In this document: positions 36,123-47,985 of the stretch, piece after piece
Layout: each line of letters opens with the position of its first letter
Position numbering within the stretch: the stretch's first letter is position 1
Origin: Aphelocoma coerulescens
Taxonomy: Eukaryota; Chordata; Aves; Passeriformes; Corvidae
Assembly: GCF_041296385.1 (NCBI RefSeq)
Contig: NC_091023.1
Coordinates: 25,855,924 to 25,919,923 of the forward strand
Direction of reading: 5' to 3'
Length of the DNA stretch: 64,000 nt
Program-made: the position numbers and the translations under genes
The notes under the pieces: generated by a model
Database searches by the model: none
Told to the model about the DNA's origin: nothing
What the model saw: the letters and a program-made list of their open reading frames with translations, nothing else

Positions 36123-37727
36123 ATCAAAGACTCGTCTCCCACAGATGAGCTTACAGGGAAACTGAGGCACGATGGCTTGGATGGGGCTGCCAGAGGGGTC
36201 AGGGGTCACAGGAGCTGCTGGCTGCCACTGCTCCACTGGGAAGGTGCTTAAAGGACAAGTTTCACCGATTTTGAGTGTCCTGTTTTCAGACAGGACCCTC
36301 TGCCACACCCCAAACACTGCCCTCCCCACAGCTGGGGCTGGACCGCAGCACCCGGGATCCCCCTGGACACTGCCCCTGCCATGCCACCCCCAGCCCCTCG
36401 TCCGGCTGGGACCTGGCTCCAGGAGACATTTATTAACCAGAAGTTCTGCCCTGGCCACAGGCTCACGAAGGACTTCTGCTGCCAGCACCATGCCAGGAGG
36501 GTGCAATGTCCCTGCTGAAAGTTGGTCATGGCTGAAGGACAGGGACAAGCAGCTGCAAAGGCCGGGCTTCCACTTGGGCCAAGCCTCCCAGCCATTTATC
36601 AACCATCCATGCAAAGCACAGAAAATTACATCTGAGCACCCCATCCACCGTGCCTCCAGTCTGCGCAGCTCCTGGAGAGTTAATATTGACATTTTCCGAG
36701 GTGCAGGATCGCCCTGCACTGGCTGCAGCACCCCTGGATCCGAGAGTGGGTGCTGAACCCAGAGTGGCTTTGCAGCCGTCCCAGGACCCCAAACCCAGCA
36801 TTAACACAAAACTGCATCCTGCAGCTCCCCTGGGCAGGTCTGGTGGCACAGGAGCCCTGGCTGGTATCCCACGGGCTGGGAACCAGCAGGATGAAGCTGC
36901 CTGGAGCCCCACGCCCCCCAGCCTGCCCAAGGAGCCCTCCAGTGCCAGCTACCTCCTCCAGCAGCAGCTCCACCTCAGGCACGGGGTGCAGAGATCCCAG
37001 GCTGTCCCCTTCTCCCAGTCCGAACGTCACCCATTAGTGGCTGAAAGGGACACCCTGAACAAGCAAAAGCCAGCACCAAAGGCACACAAATCCTTCTCGC
37101 TTACAGCCGAAGGCAGGACAGAGAAGCTGATCAGCTGCCCACACCGAGCACTTCGGACTGAACTCACAGCCATTCCTTATTTTTCCTGCCTAGGTTAGGA
37201 GGAATAAAAACCTGTGAGAGGCAGGAGGCATTCCATAAGAATGCCTGAGATTTTGTTTTCTGCATTTGCCTAAAATTGGCTTTGATCTCATCTTCCCCAA
37301 GTGAACCAGGTGAGAAGTCCGTGAGCCACCCCCACGGTGGATTGATACCCAAGGCAGACGCCTCTGCTCCACACTGCAAACCAACTTTCCCTGTCCAGCC
37401 CCAAGCATGCTTTGCTAATTTTTTTTTCTACCCATTAGCACCAATATTAGTTATATTGAACACTTAATAGGAACCATCTTACCACCACTGTCACAGATTC
37501 ACGACGTTGTATAGAATCTGCCCAAGCAAGCGGGATTTTGGTATAAAATCACAAACACATTTGCCTGCAAAAACACAAACACCCCAAAGCTTCCCCGTTA
37601 CGCCCAAGTTTAAAAATCTATTAATAACCTGAGGAGAGAGCTCCTCTGCAAAACCAGGTGCATCCAGGCAGGCAAAGTAAAGAGCTATTACACTGCAAGG
37701 GAACAAAGACCGAGACCGTGCCCATAC

Positions 37728-37945
37728 CTATATTTCATGCCCGTTTGCTTTGCGGTGGATTCTTTTAATGAAATGTGGTGCTGCGGGGTAAATGTCCCCA
37801 AACTGCGAGCGATAATAGCCACTGTCCGAAATTTTGCCCGGGCTGCATTCACTACGTTCGGGGTGGTGGTGTTCTGCTTGCTGATGAGCCTGTCTTCACC
37901 ATTTCTCTTCAAGTTGTGGTCTGTGCAGGCGATGGACACTTGCAT
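37728..37945 (-). CDS. KCNAB1: KCNAB1 alternative first exon, Kvbeta1.1 type
   Basis: This exon encodes 72 residues plus two bases, beginning MQVSIAC and ending QTGMKY(R). It is the best conserved of the three first exons: the block VVNAARAKFRTVAIIARSLG and the following FTPQHHISLKESTAKQ match mammalian Kvbeta1.1. Cys7 in the ball, known in mammals as a redox-sensitive residue for inactivation, is present. Relative to human there is one residue fewer near position 13 (NLKRNGED). The ATG is at 37945-37943 with G at -3. The donor after 37728 is GTATGG. A CpG island lies immediately upstream (about 37930-38640), consistent with its own promoter. Confidence 0.97.
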
Positions 37946-38640
37946 CGCGCCCGCGGTGCCCCGGCCAGGTGGCGGGCGGACCCACGGCCCCCCACGGGCT
38001 GCAGCTGCCCAGCACGGCCGGCAAACCTCCGACCTGGGACTCCCCGAGCACCGGGGGCTCCGGCAGAGCCGCGCTGCGTGCCCGCGATGCCGGCGGCAGA
38101 GAAACGCGAACTTGCCACGGCAACGGCGCGAGCGGCTTCGGGCTCACTCCGGGCTCTCCGCGGCGATGCTGCTGCTCAGCCAGAAGCATCCATCCAGTCA
38201 GGTGCTCCCGGAGCGCCGCTCCTTCATGGTGATCGCTCCGCAGCCGCTCTGTCTCGCTGCAGGCTCCCGGCCGCTGGTTTTAAATCACTGCGGGCATCCT
38301 GCGAGCGCTGGCTCCGGCGGCGCTGGACCGCGAAGTGCTGAGCAGGCACAGCCGAGCCCCGTCCCTCGCCAGCGCGTCCCTAAGGAGCGGCAGCATCCAT
38401 CGGTGTCCTTCGCCCAGGCGCAGCAGCGCTACCTCCCACCCATGGCAGCCCGCCGAGCGCTGGCAGCGGCTCCGCAGCGGCCCCGGGATCCCCCCGCCAG
38501 AGCCTGCGGGGAGGATGGGAAGGATGCGAACGACGGGCCTCCTTTGTGTTCGGAGGGAAGGCAGGCGATTCAGGCAGATCCGCCCGGAAAAATCGCTGCC
38601 GGCATCGCTAAGCGAGGTCTTCTGTAGCGGGCAGCAATTC
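37930..38640 (-). promoter_or_regulatory. CpG island upstream of the Kvbeta1.1 first exon
   Basis: About 700 bp with frequent CpG (for example 37946-37985, 38050-38165, 38290-38345 and 38440-38535), starting at the ATG and running upstream. It should contain the promoter and 5' leader of the Kvbeta1.1 transcript. No TATA box is obvious. Confidence 0.6.
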
Positions 38641-41331
38641 GGTGTTAAAATGGGTTAATTATGGGGGAAAGGAAAAAAAAAAAATAAGGGGGAGGGGGAG
38701 GAAAATCGCTGTGCTCCGGTGTGTGAGGGAGTTAACACGTTAATCCCGTGTTTCTGGCACCCGGAGCCGCCGCCCGCAGCCCCCGGCTGGCAGCAGGGCC
38801 GGGGTTAATCCCGCTCCCCCAGCATCGCCAGCGGAATGAGCCGCAGCGCAAAGGCTTCAGAGCAAAACCAGAGCGTCCCTCAGCAGAGCAAACCATCCCC
38901 ATCCCCGGCTGCGGCCGAGGCTGCGGTCGGAGCCTGGCACTGCCCGGTGCCACCTCTCCTGTGGCGCTGGCTCTGGGCACCCAGGGGACCCCCAGGCTGG
39001 GAGCTGCTCACGGGAGCGGTGGGAGGGTGACAGGGACAGGGCGCTTTGGAGGCCTCGCAGGACCCCCGCCCGTCACTGTCGCCAGCAGAGCGGCCCTGGG
39101 AGGGACAGGCAGTGGGTGTCCCTGGGTGCAGCCCCACAGCAGAGGATGCCCGAGTGTGGCAGGGCAGGTGGGTGAGGGCAGGGTCACCCGTGGTCCCTTT
39201 TCCACCTTGCACAGGCCCTGAAAAATGGTTCGGGGCGCCGCACTCCTTCGTCTGCCCCAGACTGCCCGAGGGGTTGGGGCGAGGGGGCACCTCCGGAGCT
39301 CCTCCTGCCCACCCCCCACTCACTGCCAGGCCCAGGCCCCATCCCCTTAGGGTGTGAGCAGCTCCCAGACTGGACCCTCCTCCGGTGACCCGCCCGACGC
39401 ACCCAGAAGTGGAGCAGGAGCAGGGGCAGAGAGGGCTGGGAATGCTGGCGGGGCGATCACAGCCTGCTTTGGGCTCAGGGTGGCAAAGCTTTGACCCCTG
39501 CCCTGCAGCGGGGGCACACCACGGTGCCCCCCCTCCATCCTGCTGAGGAGGGGGCGTGTGGGAGCGCCGGGGGGGCAGCTGGCAGCCAGCCGAGGCCACC
39601 CACCACCCCGTGACAGGGGAAGAGCTTCTGCCGATCTCACTGCAATTCCTCTCCTGATGGCTCATTAACAGGTACCCAGCACATTCCTCTGAGGATGGAA
39701 AGCATTAAATCGGACAAAGACAGTTACTGTACGGTATTTTCCCAAAGAGGATTAACAGTTAATCACACAGCAGACCCACCAACTCCCAGCTGTCAGTGGT
39801 CTCCTTGGACTCACCCTCAGGCAGGGATTTGGGGGGAGCAGGACCCCTTGGAGAGTTTCCAGACACCTCATCAGTGAGTCGGTATCGCAGACCACCAGCA
39901 AACCCAGCAGAGTGAGGCATCGGGGGGCACAAGCCATGGGGGCACTGACACCAAGGTGCTCCTTGCATGCAGGACATCCTCAGGGTCTCCATGGTCCTGG
40001 GGGATGCAGCTGGAGCATTGGTGGTAGCACCCACTTGGTTTTGGAGCCCTGTTCTGTGTTTCAGAGCCCAAAGCCGGACTGACAAACCTGGAAATGTTCC
40101 CCTCTCTGATGGCTTCACACCCCCTCGCTGGGCACAGGCACTCCAAGGTGCCTTTTACCTCTGTTCTGTACATCTCTGGAGAGGTCCCACTGCAGCCAGA
40201 TCTGCCAAATGCTGTGCCTTGGTCCTGGGGATGAGCCCAGGCCCTGGTCACCATCCCCACTGCCAGGGCTGCCCGTGCCCTGAGGTACCGGGGTGGGCCA
40301 GGGAAGGGGACAGAAAGGGACAGTCCTGTTCTGCACTGGCACATCCCACAGAGCATCTTACCTCAAGCTGCTTAGCTTTGGAGGGGTTACAGTCTCTCCA
40401 CAGAGTATGTATTTAAATATGGGATTTATTTCATTTCCCCGAGCAAGATAATCACTCCTACAGTAAAACGTTGGAGTAACATAATTCTGTATGATGAAAA
40501 TCCTGAGCTTATAGAAGAGGAGCTACGTGACAACCCTGGCAGAGGACTCAGCCACAAGCCTGTGGCCAGGCTGCCTGTGACACCTCAGTGCCACCAAATC
40601 ACTGTGACAAGATGCCCGCCTGCATTTCCCCCTGAGCAAGACAATCGCTCATTAAATAACTTGCTCATAAAGCTTCATCAAGCAAACGTGGTTTAACACA
40701 GCTGCTTGTGACCACCCTGTGACCCTCCTGGCCCCGGAGCCACTGCAGCCACCCCGGGGGCCAAATCAAAGCCACCAGACCCAGGGCGAGCAGGGGCTGT
40801 GGGGCAGGGCGAGCCCAGGAGCTGCCCTGGGGCTCTACACAAACACATCCCTTGCCCGGAGCTCTGTCCCAGCACCTTGCAGGGGCAGGATGATGCACAC
40901 CCTGTGGGGAGCAGGATGGAAACCTTCAAAAAGCAAAAAATTCTTTATCCAGCCCCCGTCAGGCCCCTGTGGAGGCTGGAAGGGGCAGTGGGGCCGGGCA
41001 CAGCACGGGGGTGAGGGAGGAGCCCTTCCCAGTGCCCCTGCAGGGACTCTGCTCCAGGGTCAGTCGGCAGCACGGCTCTGGCTGCAACCGGAGGCGGAAA
41101 GACGCTTCTGCAGCCCGAAATGCGAACATGAATCAAGGTCCTGCAGTCTGGGCTGGGTGAAACCTCGTGGGCTGCTGCAGCCCTGGCCCAGCACGGCCGG
41201 AGCTGAGCACACTGCTTGCTCCTTCCTTTTTTATTTTATATTTCACCTTACAGTGGCGCTCCTTTGAAATATGATGCCAAGCCTGGCTGGAGATTCTGCT
41301 CCTCATGGCTGTAGTCACAGGCTATTTACCC

Positions 41332-41404
41332 TCCCTGCCATGGCAGGGTGTTGAGACTGGGTGGTCTTTAAGGCCCCCTCCAGCCACACCAGTCTGTGAT
41401 TCCA
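41332..41404 (+). mobile_element. CR1 LINE 3' tip
   Basis: GGTCTTTAAGGCCCCCTCCA and CCAGTCTGTGATTCC. Confidence 0.75.
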
Positions 41405-41529
41405 GCAATCCAGCTCACAGTAATGATGCCAACCCAGCCTGTCTGAGCTCTTTAACTGAAACTCTTCCATGTCGGGAGAAGACAACAACTGAATTTAGCA
41501 GCAAACCTGCAGCAGTGCCTGTGACAGAG

Positions 41530-41692
41530 GTGGTGGCTGCCCCTGGATCCCTGGCAGTGTCCAAGGCCAGGTCAGACACTGGGGCTTGGAGCAGCCTGGG
41601 ACAGTGGAAGGTGTCCCTGCCCGTGGCAGGAGGTAGAACAAGGAGGACATTGAGGTCTCTTCCAACCCAAACCGTTCTGGGACTCTGTGATT
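41530..41692 (+). mobile_element. CR1 LINE 3' fragment
   Basis: GTGGCTGCCCCTGGATCCCT to CCAACCCAAACCGTTCTGGG and CTCTGTGATT. Confidence 0.92.
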
Positions 41693-43020
41693 AATGTTAG
41701 AAGTGTTCCCTCTGCTCCCAGTGCTGGAGGGTCCTGCCCTCACCTTGGCCAGAGCAGCCCCAGGGCCGGTGAGAGGCAGCAGGATGGAACAGTCAGTGCT
41801 TCCAGGCTGGAGACACATCAAAAATATGGTTTCAGCCTTCATGGAGAGTGCTTTAACCCTGTTGGACACTCAGACAGATGCTCAGTGAGAGTTTGCATGC
41901 AACGCCCTTGGATGGGCCAGACCTCAGGAGACTGCATGGAAGCACTGAAAATGCAGCTGGCAGAGCCATGAGGGCAGGATCCTGCTCCAAAACCGGAGCC
42001 TTGGAGCTTTTCCACCCAAACAAACACCCTTCTTTATTTAACCCAACAGCCCAGACCTGGCTACAGCCCCCACATTCTGTCCACAGCCTGTCCACAGCCC
42101 CAGAGCCACATTCCCAAAATCCAGAGCAGACACTGCCGGCTGCAGCCTCTCTCCAGGACTGGCCTTCCCGAGAATTATCTCGATATGCTGCCACAAATCC
42201 CTGATTTCCAGGCTCCCGGCCGCAGCTCTGCCGCAGCGCAGCAGGACGCGCTCAGGGCGATCCCACCTTCTGTCCCAATAAAAGTTTCATCGGGCCCCAA
42301 GAGCTGTAATGGCAAACACGGCCCGTGCTGTCGCTCAGCCAGCTCCCTCCGCCCGCAGAGCTGCTGGGAGCAGGCTTCCCGCTGGGATAATTACCGGGGA
42401 TTGCGGCGGTTCGTTGCATCTCCCTAAACGGGGCTGATACGGGCACGGGTGAGATAAGGAGCGCTGTGCGGGGAGGCAGCTCCCAGCCGGGCTTCCCTGG
42501 CACTAATCCCAGTTAAGGGCCAGGGCGAGCCGCTCCAGCCCAGCCGAGGAGGGCTCCTGCCGGCAGCGGCAGCACCGGACCCCGCGGCGATTTGCAGCGC
42601 TTTGGGGTGGATCTAAACCCGCCAGGAATGGCTCTTTTTGATAACACTGCTGGGAGCTGGGCGAGGAAATGAGCTGCAGAGCAAAAGCTCGGCGCTTACC
42701 GAGCCCACAGCCATCGCATTTCCGCTGGTTTCACATCAAAAACTCCATTTGCATTTTTAATTGTACTTGAGGAAAACTGATCAAAATTCCTATTAAATGG
42801 TTTTTAGTTAAAAGGCGTCGTTCTGGCAGGTTTTGAGCCAGGCTGGGGGCGGTGCCCAGCCCGGGGTTCCTGTGATGGCACACGAGATCTGTCATCCCCG
42901 CCGGAGGGCTCCATCCACCCGGAATGGACCAAACCTGGGAGTGTGACAGCTCCGAGCCACGCTGCTCTGCCAGCACGGGCTTGAGACAAGGCTGGGGTGT
43001 GATAAATCCGGCACCAGCAC

Positions 43021-43170
43021 GGCCCCTGGAGCCCTGGCAGTGCCCAAGGCCAGGCTGGACACTGGGGCTTGGAGCAGCCTGGGACAGTGGGAGGTGTCCC
43101 TGCCCATGGCAGGGGTGGCACTGGATGGGCTCGAAGGTCTTTCCCGACCCAAACCAGGCTGGGATTCTGT
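43021..43170 (+). mobile_element. CR1 LINE 3' fragment
   Basis: CTGGCAGTGCCCAAGGCCAG to GACCCAAACCAGGCTGGGAT. Confidence 0.92.
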
Positions 43171-43210
43171 GCTGCTCTAAATTCCTGGACAAACTCCCGT
43201 CTAATCCCCA

Positions 43211-43231
43211 CCCCCCCCCCCCCCCCCCCCC
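43211..43231. repeat. Poly-C run of 21
   Basis: Uninterrupted C (G on the gene strand), 40 bp after a CR1 copy. Confidence 0.9.
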
Positions 43232-43635
43232 GGGTGTCCAAGGCCAGCCCCAGCCTGGGCGTGGGAGCACCCACAGGAGCCCCCAGCACCCCGGGTACCC
43301 TGGGTCTGGCAGCTCTGCAATATTAAATAACTCATCTTTTGATACAACAGGAAAGAATCAATGCTGGGCCCCAGCCCAGAGCTCTCTGTGTCTGACACGG
43401 AGGGTGGAACTCATCGGGTGCCCAATCCCATTAATTGGCCGCTTGTCCCCGTGGAGAGAACACCCCCCCGCAGTGCCTGTTGCCCATTAGCTGCTGGATC
43501 CCCCGCTCCAAAGCAGGTAATTTAATTTTTCCATGCTATCTATTCCATTTCTCAGCTGACTGCAAGCCGGTGCCTCACATGAAGGGCTCCAGAAGTCACC
43601 ATTATATTAATGTATCGTGCTACACTGAGCACTTA

Positions 43636-43686
43636 ATGGTCTTTAAGGTCCCTTCCAGCTCAAGCCATTCTGTGATTCTGTGATTA
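43636..43686 (+). mobile_element. CR1 LINE 3' tip
   Basis: GGTCTTTAAGGTCCCTTCCA, then CATTCTGTGATTCTGTGATT, the canonical CR1 terminal 8 bp repeat. Confidence 0.85.
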
Positions 43687-45171
43687 AATATGATTAAAAC
43701 ACTCAGGGCTGCACGAAGCTCCACTGCACAGTACAAGAGGGTTTTCTGTTTTATTCCCCCCGGGAGCCCCTGACATGGTATCCAGTCCCTGAGCATCCGT
43801 GCCAGGCCCAGAGCAGGGGAGCATCCCCGGCAGCAGCAGCAGAACCCTCGGGCATTCAGGGCTCTTGTGCCAGCTCGTGGCCAAGAAACGATTTTCCCTT
43901 TTGCCATCCGCGTGTTCCACACCGTGCACGCACAAAATGCAGATCTGCCCCGTGTGCTTCGCATCACCTGATGGATAAATGTATTCCAAATAAAGCTCAG
44001 CCCAAGCTGTGTTCTTGCAGCTTGGCTGTGCTTGTTGAATAGTAGATTTTAGGCAATTATGTACGTTGCTCTGTTATCCACACGCGACAGATCTCACCCA
44101 AGCATTTCTTGTAGCAGCTTAGAGCTCTAAATTAGCTTGTATGGAGAAACGCAGGTGTGGGGTTTGGCTCTGGGTAACAAACACACAGCTCTGAGCTGCC
44201 CTGCTCCGGGACACGCTGGAGCAGATGGGGGAGCAATTACGGAGCAACAACTTCTGATTCTTTGAGGTTAACTGGCAGAGGGTCAGAACAAAGACGAGCT
44301 ACAGCAGACTGTGCTGTTTGGGAAACTTTTCCAATGACTACCCCTTCAAAAAACCTCTCCCCCTCCTGGGAACCCTCAGTTTTCACCTCCTCCTCCTCCA
44401 GCCAATGCAGGGACTTGGCCCCTCTGTGAGCAACTCAGTGAAAGCCAAGTGTCTCCATCAGTCATTATCTTACATAAGTCACCGCTGCATAATAAGCACT
44501 ATTAAAAATATCACCTTCCCAAATAGCATTTTTCAAAGAAGAATTTTAATTCTTCTCCCGAGAGTCTCTCTTTCAGCTGCAACAGCATTTCTCATTATTA
44601 AAGTGAGTGGCACAGGGTACGAATCCCATCAGCTGCATCCAGCAGAACTGGCACAAGACCTTGCTCCCTGCTCCCGAGGCAAAACTCTTCACCCTGACCA
44701 GCATCCCAAAAGAATGAGGCATCTGCTGGAATTAATCGCTGAGGAGAATTAGCACATCACCCAGGACAAAGCCGTTTGCTGAAATCCAGCAGATTACCAG
44801 GGAACGATCTTCAGCCCCATTAATTTTAATGGATCCTTTTCCCACTGCCAGGCTCCTCTTCGGGGAAGGGATTCAGCAAAACCTGCTGTGTCAGCACTTC
44901 CTCTGCCACGCGGTTACCAGCCCCCACTGCCGGTTACAAATCTGCGTTTCAGGACTTCTGGAATCTGCTTTCCACCTGAGCAGGTGCAGGCACAGCACTC
45001 TGCTGCCAGGGAGGAGCCAGGGGCTGTGGTGACTCTTTAGCTCCCAAATCTTCCTTTCCTCCTTTCACTTCCAGGACTCTTTGCAAAGGCTTTTAGCTTT
45101 TATTTATTTTTTTTTTAACTTTTTTTTGGCCCACAAGGCAAGAGCACAATGTACCTCAGAGCAGCACAATG

Positions 45172-45316
45172 TCATGGAATGGTTTGGGTTGGAAGGGACC
45201 TTAAAGCCCATCCAGTGCCACCCCTGCCATGGCAGGGACACCTCCCACTGTCCCAGGCTGCTCCAAGCCCCAGTGTCCAGCCTGGCCTTGGGCACTGCCA
45301 GGGATCCAGGGGCAAT
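45172..45316 (-). mobile_element. CR1 LINE 3' fragment
   Basis: TCATGGAATGGTTTGGGTTG to CAGGGATCCAGGGGCA; little diverged from the majority form. Confidence 0.93.
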
Positions 45317-46908
45317 GCCATTTCAGTAAATCAAGTGCAAGACACTGTCAAGCCTTCAGGCGACCTCCAGCCACTGCCAAGCACTTCCAAGCCGAGGATT
45401 TCTGCATTCCCCAGGCCAGTGCTGGCCGGGCAAGCAGTCCCTGATCTCTGGGCACATCCCAAACATTCAACAACCACTTTCACCCTGGAATGGCGCCCAT
45501 TTAATTAACAAAAAGATTTGTGAGAGGATCATTACTTACTGCCAAATGCATAACCGCTCATTAGGCCCTCAGGGGAAATGAATAATTACTCCTGCAATCT
45601 ACAGATTGTGTCTTTTTCTGCAGTGAAAAACGGTTTCATCTCCCCAGCTGGGGTGGGAAACCGAGGGCTGGGGGGGAACCCTCAGCCCAGCGGCGGCTGG
45701 ACCGTGGGGAGCAGCTCCCCCAACAGCCTCAGCCTGCCCATGTGGACTCTCCAAGGATCCCCGTGCACTCCACAAACACCTCTGGAAAAAGCAGCAACCG
45801 TGCCACCGGAACGAGGGAAACGCTGTGCTGGCTTCTGGAGCCCTTCTGGCGCAGGGATGAAGCCAGCAACTATGAAAATACACTGAAAACAAGGAAGAAA
45901 AGGCTTATCAGGCAGTCACAGGTCTGCACGGGAGGTTTATCCATGGAAAAGCTGCCTTTCATCCAGCCTGCCCCCTCCCCAGCTGCCAACAGCCCTCCCC
46001 ACACCACGGGGAGAGGCAGAAACAGAGGGGTGCTCAACCCAGCGTGGGGAAAAACACAGAGGGATACAAACACATCTCAGCTGAGTGTTTTGACTGGCTT
46101 AGAGTGTGAAAAAACAAGTTCTGGTTCAAGGATGGGTGCGAGGAACAGCCCCACTGTGCTCCATGCCCACCCGCCGTGCCAGGCACGGTCGGCATCACCG
46201 GAGCACCAAGGCTGGTGACACAGGGACCTGCTCTCCCCTGGCACTGAGACTGACCAGAGCCTTGCCAGAGCCTCGATTTATCATTGTTTCCTACTTGAAA
46301 TAAACCTGCAAGCCACGAGAGGATGTTTTGCTCCCAAACTCGCCCTCTGCTCAGCAGTTTGTGTCGGTGCAGCATCCGGCAGCGTCCCTTTCTCAGCAGA
46401 ACCCAAAGTCAGCCCAAAGACTCCCAGATAAAACCTCTTTTAACCAGGACCACGTGGGCTGAGTTTCATCCCAGACTGCATCCTTCAGGCCTGTCTATAA
46501 ATATATCCAGAAATATCCCAAACTTTGGAGTCAGCCCCCGGAGAGGCGCCGGATGCGCTGTGCACCGGGGCAGCGGCTGCAGGAGCAGGCTCAGCAGGAG
46601 CACCTGCCCTGGATCGGGGCTGGAGCAGCATCTGCCAGCCCAGGCTTGGCAGCCAGACCTCCACAGGAGCAGAAGGTGTGGGCAGAAAAGCAGCAAACCT
46701 GCAAATTCCTGCTGGGCAGCGGCCAGAGCAGCTGAGGGTCAGCTGGGATTTACTGCGGTGGTGGGGAACGGGGAGGGCAAAATCTGCTTTGCTTTCCCCT
46801 CAAAACCAAGCACCTACAGCACAGGAACTTCCCACAGAAAGGTGGGAATAACCCTGGAAGTACCAGCACACTGAGCCTGAGCCTGTGCGTGGCTTTGTGA
46901 GGACTTCA

Positions 46909-46970
46909 GGGAATCATCAGGGCGTGGTTTGGATTGGAAGGGACTTTAAAGCTCATCCATGCGCCGGGAC
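46909..46970 (-). mobile_element. CR1 LINE 3' tip
   Basis: GGTTTGGATTGGAAGGGACT and TTAAAGCTCATCC. Confidence 0.75.
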
Positions 46971-47916
46971 AGGATCCTGCAAAAATACCAAAAAACCCAA
47001 GGAACTGAAATCATTAGAAAGAAGGACAGGCGTGGGGAGGTGTCTCCCATCACCACTGCACCCGGCGGCTGCTGTGTAGTTTGAACAGACTAAAAAAGAT
47101 TAAAAAACCACTTAGGAGATGTGACTGTTAAAGAAAGGGCACAGCTGGATGCAGCTCTGTGGATCAATCTGCACAGGAAATAGGGAAAACATTAAGGCTG
47201 TAAGATATATCCCAATAAATATAATGCAGCAGCACTGGGGACGGAGCAGATGACAGGATTACAGCTCAGGATTACACGACCCCATCAAGAGCCCTCCTAT
47301 GTTTTGCCATCTAAAGATTAGATATTTTAAAGCTTCAGTGCATAAAATGAGCCTCACTGAGGAAGCCTGGGAAAGCAGCTATGGCGAAGGGATCATTCCC
47401 AAATTGCCCTCCTCTGGGGTAGCTCTGTGGGGGGATAAGAGGGCTGAAGAGGGGGCTCTGCTTGCTCGGGGTTAAATCCCCCCTTGGTGTTTAACACCTT
47501 GGATGGCCTTGGCTGATACCTGATAGCATCTTCAGCCTGCTGGTGCTTCCAGCATCCACACCACCATCCCGTGTTGGGGAGTTCCCCAGTTCCATTCCAA
47601 CAGGCTGGGAAAGGGTTTCTTGTGTTCAAACCTGTTGTACAAAATGTCCTTTGCTCCCCCCTGCCCCAGTTCCTGCGTTGTGGGAGACGGTGAGTGACTG
47701 GCCACAGGCTGTTCCTGATTTAAACATGTCTGTAATCCCCGTCCATCATCTTTTCCCTAAGCCAAAAGCCTGTTTAATCGCCCGGTGCAGGGACAATCCC
47801 ATGCCTCAGACCCTTCTGCTTCCCAGAGCCCAGGTTGCTGAATCCATTTGAAATGGGATGGCCAGCGCTAGCCAAGGGTTTGGGTCAGCTCCTGGCAGCT
47901 CCCGCTGCAATCAGGA

Positions 47917-47985
47917 AAGGGAGAAGGGAAAAGGGAAGAGGCAAAATGGGGAAGGAGAAAGGGAAAAGGAGTAAGAGGAAAGGGA
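47917..47985. repeat. Purine-rich low-complexity stretch
   Basis: GGAAAGGGAGAAGGGAAAAG-like run, almost all A and G with two or three interruptions. Confidence 0.7.

Larger units (their letters stand above)
17590..37727 (-). other. KCNAB1 large intron before the first common exon (proximal part)
   Basis: Separates the Kvbeta1.1 first exon from the first common exon; 20.1 kb. It holds nine or ten CR1 pieces, an ATCC microsatellite, the 17 bp minisatellite and two CpG-rich clusters. Stretches 18500-20340, 20670-24600, 30400-31370 and 36130-37700 show no repeat or gene beyond the items listed separately. Confidence 0.75.

Noticed and set aside
37737..38627. 296-codon plus-strand frame over the Kvbeta1.1 exon and its CpG island
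   Set aside because: It is antisense to a proven exon, and its length follows from the CpG-rich composition.
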